From Cupriavidus sp. D384 (GTDB lineage Bacteria; Pseudomonadota; Gammaproteobacteria; Burkholderiales; Burkholderiaceae), in assembly GCF_001652915.1 (NCBI RefSeq), contig NZ_BBQI01000073.1:1-64000 (forward strand): a stretch of 64,000 nucleotides of DNA. Direction: 5' to 3'. Made by a program: the position numbers and the translations under genes. Positions 13,527-20,577 of this stretch are shown here, one piece after another. How positions within the stretch are numbered: position 1 is the first letter of the stretch; the number at the start of each line of letters is the position of its first letter. The notes beneath the pieces are model-generated. The model saw only the letters and a program-made list of their open reading frames with translations, was not told the DNA's origin and made no database searches.

Positions 13527-14936
13527 ATGAATGCCTTCTTCAAGCGCGCCGCCGGCCCGCTGGCTGCAGCGGTACTGCTGGCAGGATGCGCAGGCTTTGC
13601 GCCCGATGGTGGATTCGGCCCCGTTGCGGACACCACACGCGACAGGCTGGGCAAGGACGCCATCTGGGCGCGCAGCGATGCCGACCGCAATGCACTGCGC
13701 GACCGCACGCGCGAACTGCTGGCGAAGCCGCTGGACGCCGATGCCGCGATCCAGGTCGCGCTGCTCAACAATGCCGGACTGCAAGCCCAGTACGCCGACC
13801 TGGGCATTGCCGAGGCCGACTACGTGCAGGCCACGCGCCTGCCGAACCCCGGCTTCTCGTTCAGCCGCAAGACCTCGGGCGACGAACTCAAGATCGACCG
13901 CGCCGTCACTATCGGGTTCATGAACCTGCTGGCGCTGCCGTTTGCCGCCCGCATCGAGGAAAGCCGCTTTGCCCAGACGCGCCTGGCCGTGGCCGATGCC
14001 ACGCTGCGCCGCGCCGAAGCCGCCCGGCGCGCCTGGGTGCAGGCCGTTGCCGCCGAACAGGCCGCACGATACGCGGAACAGGTGCGCCGCGCCGCCGAAA
14101 CCGGCGCGCTGTTCGCCCGCGACCTGGCCCGCGCGGGCAACGTCAGCGCCCTCGACCATGCGCGCGAACAGGCCTTCTATGCCGATGCCGCTGCGCAGCT
14201 GGCACGGGCCCGCGAACGGGCGCTGTCGGCACGCGAACAGCTGACGCGCGAACTGGGCCTGTGGGGAGGCGATATCGCCTACACGCTGCCGGATCGCCTG
14301 CCCGACCTGCCCAAGGCCCGGCCCGCCATGCAGGACCTGGAAGGCTACGCGGTTTCGCAGCGCCTGGACCTGCAGGCAGGCCGCCTGCAGCTGGACAGCC
14401 TGTCGCGCTCGCTGGGCCTGACGCGCGCCACGCGCTTTATCAGCGTGCTGGACGTCAGCTATATCCACAATTCGGAAACCAGCCGGCCGCGCGAAACGGG
14501 CTATGGCATCGACATCGAGGTGCCGCTGTTCGACTGGGGCGGCGCCCGCGTGGCCCGGGCCGAAGCGGTGTACATGCAGGCGGCGGCGCGGCTGGCCGAG
14601 CAGGCCATCAACGCCCGATCCCTGGTGCGCGAGACCTATGCCGGCTACCAGGCGCGCTATGACATCGCCCTGCACTACCGTGACGAAGTGGTGCCGCTGC
14701 GCAAGCGCATCGTCGACGAAAGCCTGCTGCGCTACAACGGCATGCTGATCAGCGTCTTCGAACTGCTGACCGATGCACGCGAGCAGGTCAACGCCGTCAA
14801 TGGCTACCTGGATGCCCAACGCGACTTCTGGCTGGCCGATGCCGACCTGCGCGGCACGCTGGGCGGCCGCCTGCCGGCCGCCCCATCCGTCGCCACCTCT
14901 GCCACCCCCCCGGCCGCACCCTCACAACGACAATGA
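13527..14936 (+). CDS. TolC-family outer-membrane lipoprotein of the copper cluster
   Basis: 469 residues. Lipoprotein signal with lipobox LLAGC (Cys about 21), then two OEP domains: LLNNAGLQAQYADLGIAEADYVQATRLPNPGFSFSR opens the first, and the second contains the typical VPLFDWGGARVARAEA. A Pro/Ala-rich tail ends the protein. Strong RBS GGAGG. The stop overlaps the multicopper oxidase ATG by 4 bp (ATGA), showing translational coupling. No RND pump or adaptor is encoded beside it, so it may serve a pump coded elsewhere or act as a stand-alone copper-linked channel. Confidence 0.88.
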   Translation: MNAFFKRAAGPLAAAVLLAGCAGFAPDGGFGPVADTTRDRLGKDAIWARSDADRNALRDRTRELLAKPLDADAAIQVALLNNAGLQAQYADLGIAEADYVQATRLPNPGFSFSRKTSGDELKIDRAVTIGFMNLLALPFAARIEESRFAQTRLAVADATLRRAEAARRAWVQAVAAEQAARYAEQVRRAAETGALFARDLARAGNVSALDHAREQAFYADAAAQLARARERALSAREQLTRELGLWGGDIAYTLPDRLPDLPKARPAMQDLEGYAVSQRLDLQAGRLQLDSLSRSLGLTRATRFISVLDVSYIHNSETSRPRETGYGIDIEVPLFDWGGARVARAEAVYMQAAARLAEQAINARSLVRETYAGYQARYDIALHYRDEVVPLRKRIVDESLLRYNGMLISVFELLTDAREQVNAVNGYLDAQRDFWLADADLRGTLGGRLPAAPSVATSATPPAAPSQRQ

Positions 14937-16252
14937 CAATGGTTTCCCGACGCAATTTCCTGGGGCAGTCCGCCGCCGCCATGCTCGGTACGGCAATGGT
15001 GTCGCGCGCTGGCGCGGCGGCCCTGCCCGAGGCACCGCTGCAGACCAGCGCCAGGACCCAGCCGCCACTTGCACCTGCCAGCGGCCGCCCCTACCAGCCG
15101 GTGGTCACGCTCAACGGCTGGACCCTGCCCTGGCGCATGCGCAACGGCTGGAAGGAATTCCACCTGGTGGCCGAGCCGGTCGAACGCGAGATGGCGCCTG
15201 GCATGACCGCGCACCTGTGGGGCTACAACGGCCAGAGTCCGGGGCCGACCATCGAATGCGTGGAAGGCGACCGCGTACGCATCTTCGTCACCAACAAGTT
15301 GCCGGAACACACCACCGTGCACTGGCACGGCGTGCTGCTGCCAGCCGGGATGGACGGCGTGGGCGGGCTCTCGCAACCGCATATCCCGCCGGGCAAGACG
15401 TTTGTCTACGAGTTCGAGATGCGCCACGCGGGCACCTTCATGTATCACCCGCATTCCGACGAGATGGTGCAGATGGCGATGGGCATGATGGGCTTTATCG
15501 TCGTGCATCCTCGCGATGCCGCCGCGCAGCGCGTGGACCGCGACTTCGTGTTCCTGATTGCCGCGTACGACATCGACCCCGGCTCCTACACGCCGCGCGT
15601 GGCCGAGATGACCAACTTCAACATGTGGACGTGGAACAGCCGCGTGTTTCCCGGCATCGACGTGCTGCCCGTGCGCCTGGGCGACCGCGTACGCATCCGC
15701 ATGGGCAACCTGACCATGACCAACCATCCGATCCACCTGCACGGCCACCGGTTCGAGGTGACCGGGACCGATGGCGGTTGGGTGCCGCCATCCGCGCGCT
15801 GGCCCGAGGTGACCACCGATGTCGCGGTGGGCCAGATGCGCGCCATCGAATTCGTGGCCGACAACCCCGGCGACTGGGCCTTTCACTGCCATAAGTCACA
15901 CCACACGATGAATGCCATGGGCCACAACCTGCCGACGATGATTGGCGTGAAGCAGAAGGACCTGACCAGCGGCATGAATGCGCTGGTGCCCGACTACATG
16001 CCGATGGGCCAGGCGGGCATGGCGGACATGGGCAGCATGGAAATGCCGTTGCCCGAGAACACGCTGCCGATGATGAGTGGACAGGGGCCGTTCGGCCCCA
16101 TCGAAATGGGCGGCATGTTCACCACGCTCAAGGTGCGCGCGGGCATGGCCGCCAATGACTACCGCGATCCAGGCTGGTATCGGCATCCCAAGGGCACGGT
16201 TGCCTTCGAGTACACCGAACCCGTGGCGCCGGCACCGCGCCGGCCGCGATAA
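14933..16252 (+). CDS. Tat-exported two-domain multicopper oxidase with Met-rich tail
   Basis: 439 residues. Twin-Arg signal SRRNFLG at the start. Only two cupredoxin domains are visible: the first carries HWH (about 131) and HPH (about 173), the second carries HPIHLHGH (about 267) and HCHKSHHTMNAM (about 317). Together these give all type-2/type-3 ligands and a type-1 site (Cys, two His, Met) in domain 2 only. A Met-rich tail (about residues 355-395) follows, as in periplasmic Cu(I) oxidases. Predicted role: oxidation of Cu(I) to less toxic Cu(II) in the periplasm. A second ATG at 14939 would avoid overlap with the preceding gene. Confidence 0.9.
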   Translation: MTMVSRRNFLGQSAAAMLGTAMVSRAGAAALPEAPLQTSARTQPPLAPASGRPYQPVVTLNGWTLPWRMRNGWKEFHLVAEPVEREMAPGMTAHLWGYNGQSPGPTIECVEGDRVRIFVTNKLPEHTTVHWHGVLLPAGMDGVGGLSQPHIPPGKTFVYEFEMRHAGTFMYHPHSDEMVQMAMGMMGFIVVHPRDAAAQRVDRDFVFLIAAYDIDPGSYTPRVAEMTNFNMWTWNSRVFPGIDVLPVRLGDRVRIRMGNLTMTNHPIHLHGHRFEVTGTDGGWVPPSARWPEVTTDVAVGQMRAIEFVADNPGDWAFHCHKSHHTMNAMGHNLPTMIGVKQKDLTSGMNALVPDYMPMGQAGMADMGSMEMPLPENTLPMMSGQGPFGPIEMGGMFTTLKVRAGMAANDYRDPGWYRHPKGTVAFEYTEPVAPAPRRPR

Positions 16253-16282
16253 CCGCATCCACCCGATTCCCGAAGGACAGAC

Positions 16283-16642
16283 ATGAAGCAGACGATGAAG
16301 CAGACGAAGGCAGCAGTGGCGCACATGGCGCTCATGGCGCTGATGGCCGGGGCATCCCCCGCACTGATGGCGGCCACGCCCGAGGCATCCGGGCCTGCCA
16401 CCACGGCACAGGCACCGTTACCGGAAGTGGAAGGCGAAATCCGCAAGGTCGATGCGGAGGCAGGCAAGCTGACGATTCGTCACGGGCCAATCGGCAACCT
16501 CGAGATGGGCGCGATGACGATGATTTTTCGTGTGAAGGACCCGGCGATGCTGACGCAGGTGCAGGCGGGCGACAAGGTGCGATTCACCGTCGACCGTATC
16601 GACGGACTGCTGACGGTCACCTCGCTGGCCGTCGGGCAGTAA
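16283..16642 (+). CDS. CusF-like periplasmic copper-binding protein
   Basis: 119 residues with a signal peptide (hydrophobic HMALMALMAGAS) and a C-terminal CusF/OB-fold domain (EVEGEIRKVDAEAGKLTIRHGPI...MTMIFRVKD). CusF carries Cu(I)/Ag(I) in the periplasm through His, Trp, Met and Met. Here the His (RHG) and the MTM methionines are kept, but the Trp position is Met (NLEMGAMTM). Last gene of the copper cluster, 30 bp after the oxidase, and followed by a hairpin. Confidence 0.87.
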   Translation: MKQTMKQTKAAVAHMALMALMAGASPALMAATPEASGPATTAQAPLPEVEGEIRKVDAEAGKLTIRHGPIGNLEMGAMTMIFRVKDPAMLTQVQAGDKVRFTVDRIDGLLTVTSLAVGQ

Positions 16643-16649
16643 GCGGGCG

Positions 16650-16666
16650 GCCCGCGCAACGCGGGC
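16650..16666 (+). terminator. Hairpin closing the copper cluster
   Basis: GCCCGCG-CAA-CGCGGGC, 8 bp past the CusF stop and between convergent genes. Very stable but without a T-run, so termination is likely but unproven. Confidence 0.5.
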
Positions 16667-16676
16667 GCTCGGCGCC

Positions 16677-16982
16677 TTATTCGACGCGGAAGAAGTCGAT
16701 CGACTGGCCGGCGTTGACGGCGCGCTGCAGCCAGTCGGGATACTCGCCGTTGCCGTCCCAGGTCTGCCCCATCGCGTTGCGATACAGCACGCGCGGTGCG
16801 GCATTGCTCGCCACGGGCGCTTCGGCTTCGGGGACGGCCGGCGCCGCATCGGCGCCGTCTTCGGTGTCGGGTTCGGGAAAGCAGCCTGCTTCGACGAGAT
16901 GGTCGAACGTCAGGCCATGGTGATCCATCTGCTCGCGGACCCATGCCACCGCGGCTTGTTTGGCTGCATCAGACTCGGACAT
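16677..16982 (-). CDS. H-NS-family DNA-binding protein, short variant
   Basis: 101 residues. The C-terminal third carries the H-NS DNA-binding motif (YRNAMGQTWDGNGEYPDWLQRAV), the AT-hook-like minor-groove reader of H-NS-type silencers. The N-terminal part (AAVAWVREQMDHHGLTFDHLVEAG) is a short helical segment seen in other Burkholderiaceae H-NS proteins. The long coiled-coil dimerisation region is missing, and an acidic Pro/Ala linker joins the halves. It may modulate full-length H-NS rather than polymerise itself. Divergent from the repeat protein at 17323. Confidence 0.8.
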   Translation of the reverse strand: MSESDAAKQAAVAWVREQMDHHGLTFDHLVEAGCFPEPDTEDGADAAPAVPEAEAPVASNAAPRVLYRNAMGQTWDGNGEYPDWLQRAVNAGQSIDFFRVE

Positions 16983-17197
16983 GACTTATCGTGCGCGCCC
17001 GCCATCTTGCGGGCGGGCTGGAGAATTCGAAGGGGGGATCGGTCCGGGCAGGAAATCCGGCGGACCAGCACGGATTCTACAGGGTGTTGGGCTGGCGCCC
17101 CCGGAATCCGCCGATTACCGCCGGAATGTTGCATTCGTTGCGGCACTTTCAGGGAGTGCGCACGGACACGCGCGGCTTGCGCGAGCGAATGACGAAT

Positions 17198-17216
17198 CTG
17201 TCATGCGTTGGTCATG
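17198..17216 (+). promoter_or_regulatory. 11-bp direct repeat, Pho-box-like
   Basis: CTGTCAT-GCGT-TGGTCAT: two half-sites 11 bp apart, the spacing of OmpR/PhoB-family targets, and the first half equals the Pho-box word. It lies about 110 bp before the repeat-protein gene in the 340-bp intergenic space 16983-17322, where I see no other feature apart from a -10-like TAGACT near 17238. Confidence 0.45.
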
Positions 17217-17322
17217 TTGGCGTGGCTGCCCCGCTCATAGACTGCAATCCAAGGTCGCATGACGACCGGTACAAACCACCGAACCACCGAACTGCCTCCA
17301 TCCTCGTATCCAAGGAGTCCAC

Positions 17323-17583
17323 ATGCTCAAGAAAGCCCTGCTCTACACCGCCCTGGCCACCACGCTGGCCGGCGCCGCCACGATGGTCAACGCCGCCCCG
17401 CGCAGCGCCGATCCTTTCACCGACGGCGCCCGTGTGACCAACCGTGACGGCCAGGTCCAACGCGTTGGCGCCCGCGACGTCTACACCGACGGCGCCCGCG
17501 ACGTGCGCGATGCGCGCAACCCGTTCAGCGACGGCGCGCACGATGTGCGCGACGCACGCAACCCGTTCACCGACGGTGCCTGA
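17323..17583 (+). CDS. Small secreted protein of tandem aromatic-Asp-Gly-Ala repeats
   Basis: 86 residues. A signal peptide (MLKKALLYTALATTLAGAA, cleavage near VNA) is followed by a mature part of about 60 residues built from the unit [DN]PF[TS]DGA or VYTDGA preceded by RDVRDAR. Four DGA boxes are present, and the last two units are near-identical 14-mers. Good RBS (AAGGAG). I do not recognise a characterised family; the layout recalls the small uncharacterised metal- and stress-induced proteins of Cupriavidus, but this is inference. Its neighbours are the copper cluster, an H-NS-like gene and a c-di-GMP regulator. Confidence 0.72.
   Translation: MLKKALLYTALATTLAGAATMVNAAPRSADPFTDGARVTNRDGQVQRVGARDVYTDGARDVRDARNPFSDGAHDVRDARNPFTDGA
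17497..17580 (+). repeat. Two tandem 42-bp units within the repeat-protein gene
   Basis: 17497-17538 and 17539-17580 encode RDVRDARNPFSDGA and HDVRDARNPFTDGA. The differences are mostly third-base changes, pointing to an older duplication kept by selection on the protein. Confidence 0.85.
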
Positions 17584-17634
17584 TCCACGCTATGGCCCGT
17601 GCGGGCCAGATCCGGGCTGATACAGCCCGAACCT

Positions 17635-17667
17635 CCAGGCGGCGGCGCTTACCGTGCCGCCGCCTGG
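17635..17667. terminator. Hairpin between convergent genes
   Basis: CCAGGCGGCGGC / GCCGCCGCCTGG with a 9-base loop. It overlaps the last codons of the GGDEF-EAL gene and follows the repeat-protein gene. Two smaller hairpins lie at about 17595-17608 and 17612-17629. No T-run. Confidence 0.5.
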
Positions 17668-19802
17668 CTCATGAATTGCGCCGCGGGCACGGGCCTGCCC
17701 AGCAGGTAACCCTGCAGCGCATCGCACCCCAGCCCCGCCAGGAACGATTGCTGCGCGGCGGTCTCCACCCCCTCCGCCACCACCTGCAGGTTCAGCGTAC
17801 GGCCCAGCGCAACGATGGCCGACACAATGGCCGCATCTTCAGAATCCTCTGCCAGGTCGCGCACAAAGCCGCGGTCGATCTTCAGCTCGCTTGCCGGAAT
17901 GCGCTTCAGGTGCAACAGGCTCGAATAGCCGGTGCCGAAGTCGTCGATGGCAATGCGCACGCCCATCTCGTCCAGCCGCGTCATGATCGCGAGCGTGTCT
18001 TCCACATCGCGCATGGCCGTGCTTTCCGTGATTTCCAGGGTCAGGCTCGCGGCCGGGATGCCATGCCTGGCCAGCGCGTCGGACACGGTCTCGATCATCC
18101 CCGCATGACAGAACTGCAGCGCCGACAGGTTGACCGCCATCGACCAGTCCGCATGACCGCCGGCATGCCAGGCGGCCAGCTGGCGGCAGGCTTCGTCCAG
18201 CACCCATTTGCCGATCGGCACGATCGCGCCGGTCTTCTCGGCGAGGCCGATGAACTGGTCCGGCATCAGCAGGCCGTGCTGCGGGTGATGCCAGCGCAAT
18301 AGCGCCTCGGCGCCCACCAGGCGGCTGTCGGTGGCAGCGAACTTGGGCTGGTAGTGCAGTTCGAGCTGGCCGGTGCGGGTCACGCCGCGCAGGTCCTGGA
18401 TCAGCGATTGCTGGACACGCGCCTGATGATTCATCGACCGTTCGAAGAAACAGTACGCATTGCGGCCCGATGCCTTGGCGTGGTACATGGCGGCATCGGC
18501 GTTGGTCATCAGCGTGTCCTGGTCCGCGCCATCGGCCGGATAGAGCGCGATGCCGATGCTGCCCGACACGTGCAGCGCATGACCGGCCACGTCCACCGGC
18601 TCGCGCAGCGCCTCGATCAGCTTCTCGGCCATCACGCCCGCGTCAGCCGGCTCGTCGATCCTTGCCAGCACCACGAATTCGTCGCCGCCCACGCGGGAGA
18701 TCGTGTCCTCGGAATGCGTGGATGCGCGCAGGCGGCCCGCGATCTCCACCAGCAGGCTGTCGCCCATCTGGTGACCATAGGTGTCGTTGACGCTCTTGAA
18801 TCCGTCCAGGTCCACGAACAACACCGCGAATGTGCCGGGCTGGCGCGTGGCCGACTGGATCGCCAGCTGGAAGCGGTCTTCGAGCAGCACGCGGTTGGGC
18901 AGGTGGGTGAGCTTGTCGTGCAGGGCCAGGAATTCAAGCTCCTTGTTAGCCACGCCCAGCGCGTTGGCCAGCACGGCTGTCCGCATTTCCAGGCGCATGT
19001 CCAGCACCGACGTAATCAGCGCCACGGCCAGCACGCACACCGTGATGACAAGGATCGGCAGGGCCAGCGCCCCGCTGTCCACGCCCGAGCGTGCCGCGCC
19101 GCAGACGCTGCCCAGCGGAAATCGTGCCGCCGCCATGCCCGTGTAGTGCATGGCGGCAATGGCCCCGCCCATGACCAGCGCCGCCCCGAAGCGCAACTGG
19201 TGCACGCGCGGCATGCTGCGCCGCAGGCGGAAGGCAATCCACAGCGCCGCGCCCGAGGCCGCCACGGCAATCGCAATCGACAGCAGGAACAGCCACGGGT
19301 CGTAGTCGATGCCAGGCTGCATGCGCAGTGCTGCCATGCCGGTGTAGTGCATGCTGGATACCGCCGCGCCCAGCGCCAGCGCCCCCAGCACCAGGCGCCT
19401 GCGGGGCAGCTGCTCCTGGCTGACCAGGCGCAGCGCGAATGCCGACGCCAGCACGGCCATCAGCAGCGACGCCCCGGTGATCGCCAGGTCGTAGCCCAGC
19501 GGAATCGGCAGGCTGAAGGCCAGCATGCCGATGAAGTGCATCGACCAGATGCCCAGCCCCATGGCAACGGCACCGCCGGCCAGCCACATCCGCGCGTAGC
19601 GGCCACGTGCGGCGGTGGAAATGCGGCCTGCCATGTCCAGCGCCGTATACGACGCCAGCACGGCAACAAGCACGGAAATCAAAACGAGGGACGCGTCGAA
19701 ACGGGGCGACATCATGAAAGCGGGTGACGGGGCAGTGGCTTGCAGCAGGCCGCCATTCTGAAGGGTCAGGCGAACAAGGCGTGAAATTTCCGGCACCGCC
19801 AA
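17649..19802 (-). CDS. MHYT-GGDEF-EAL membrane c-di-GMP regulator
   Basis: 717 residues. The N-terminal MHYT sensor has seven predicted membrane helices and three conserved repeats (SMHFIGM, SMHYTGM, AMHYTGM); this domain is proposed to bind copper and sense O2, CO or NO. A GGDEF domain follows with an intact VGGDEF (about residue 372), and an EAL domain with EALLRW (about 496), IDDFGTGYSS and AEGVET. Both catalytic signatures look complete, so it could make and degrade c-di-GMP. Nearness to the copper cluster fits a metal or redox link to motility or biofilm. Confidence 0.92.
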   Translation of the reverse strand: MAVPEISRLVRLTLQNGGLLQATAPSPAFMMSPRFDASLVLISVLVAVLASYTALDMAGRISTAARGRYARMWLAGGAVAMGLGIWSMHFIGMLAFSLPIPLGYDLAITGASLLMAVLASAFALRLVSQEQLPRRRLVLGALALGAAVSSMHYTGMAALRMQPGIDYDPWLFLLSIAIAVAASGAALWIAFRLRRSMPRVHQLRFGAALVMGGAIAAMHYTGMAAARFPLGSVCGAARSGVDSGALALPILVITVCVLAVALITSVLDMRLEMRTAVLANALGVANKELEFLALHDKLTHLPNRVLLEDRFQLAIQSATRQPGTFAVLFVDLDGFKSVNDTYGHQMGDSLLVEIAGRLRASTHSEDTISRVGGDEFVVLARIDEPADAGVMAEKLIEALREPVDVAGHALHVSGSIGIALYPADGADQDTLMTNADAAMYHAKASGRNAYCFFERSMNHQARVQQSLIQDLRGVTRTGQLELHYQPKFAATDSRLVGAEALLRWHHPQHGLLMPDQFIGLAEKTGAIVPIGKWVLDEACRQLAAWHAGGHADWSMAVNLSALQFCHAGMIETVSDALARHGIPAASLTLEITESTAMRDVEDTLAIMTRLDEMGVRIAIDDFGTGYSSLLHLKRIPASELKIDRGFVRDLAEDSEDAAIVSAIVALGRTLNLQVVAEGVETAAQQSFLAGLGCDALQGYLLGRPVPAAQFMSQAAAR

Positions 19803-20061
19803 AGGTTATCGGTCGTTTCAGCCCAGACTGAAGCGGGATTGTGCATCAGCCCGCGTGTGCCCGCAGCCCAATTTCGTACGTTTGCACGGTTGACACACCA
19901 TGCGGGCGATGTTGCGGCCGTCCGACAAATTCCTACAGCGCAATCAGCGCCCGCCGGAAAGGCCGGCCGGCGGCCCGGACCTATCCTTGAGGCGTGATGA
20001 ACGACAGACGCCGCCGCGCAAAAACAGCAGTGCCAGCGCGGCGCCCACGCAGGAGAACATC

Positions 20062-20244
20062 ATGTGGAAGCGACTCACAGGCGTTATCGCCATCGGCGCA
20101 TGCTGCTGGGCCCTGTCGGGCTGCACGGCAACCGGCGCTGTGGCAGGCGGTGTGGTGGGCCATGAGGCTACCAACGGCAGCACGGCCGGTACGGTCGGTG
20201 GCGCCGTGGTGGGTGGCGTGATTGGTCACGAACTGGGCAAGTAA
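20062..20244 (+). CDS. Small glycine-zipper lipoprotein
   Basis: 60 residues with a lipoprotein signal (lipobox LSGC, Cys about 21). The body is almost entirely small residues in GxxxG-like spacing (GAVAGGVVGHE, then GTVGGAVVGGVIGHELG), a two-helix glycine-zipper hairpin like that of OsmB/Rcp lipoproteins. RBS AGGAGA is 5 bases before the ATG, which decides the start. Likely an outer-membrane stress or envelope lipoprotein of unknown role. The 259 bp before it (19803-20061) must hold the divergent promoters; I see no clear boxes there. Confidence 0.82.
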   Translation: MWKRLTGVIAIGACCWALSGCTATGAVAGGVVGHEATNGSTAGTVGGAVVGGVIGHELGK

Positions 20245-20472
20245 TCAACGATTTCCGCGGCCGGGATGGCGGGCAGGGTCATCCAGGTTTGCGCGGCATG
20301 GGCTCTTAGATGGGAAGAACATGCCGCCGCGCGCCGCGCCATGAGCACCGGCCTATTGTGCTTTTCAACGATGATTGGACGTTTTCATCGCTGAAAGGCA
20401 CCATGGCACACAACGGTGGAAGATCCTCGCGGATCGTCATGGCGCGGCAGCGGGAAACCTGCACGGAACAAA

Positions 20473-20507
20473 GCCCCGGACCCTCGCAGGTCCGGGGCTT
20501 TTTCTTT
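20473..20507 (+). terminator. Strong intrinsic terminator
   Basis: GCCCCGGACC-CTCGCA-GGTCCGGGGC followed by TTTTTCTTT. It works best on the + strand, although the nearest + gene (the small lipoprotein) ends 228 bp earlier. On the minus strand it lies 80 bp past the acyl-CoA dehydrogenase stop, with only TTTG after the stem. The 333-bp gap 20245-20577 holds nothing else that I can support. Confidence 0.8.
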
Positions 20508-20577
20508 GGTGTGCGCCGCCGCGCGCGCGTTGCAGGACACCTGCCTTGTGTGGCAGGACGTCCGGCTTCAGTACGTT

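Noticed and set aside
12384..14819. 811-codon minus-strand frame over the copper cluster
   Set aside because: Antisense to recognisable proteins with signal peptides and good RBS; composition is that of a frame shadow.
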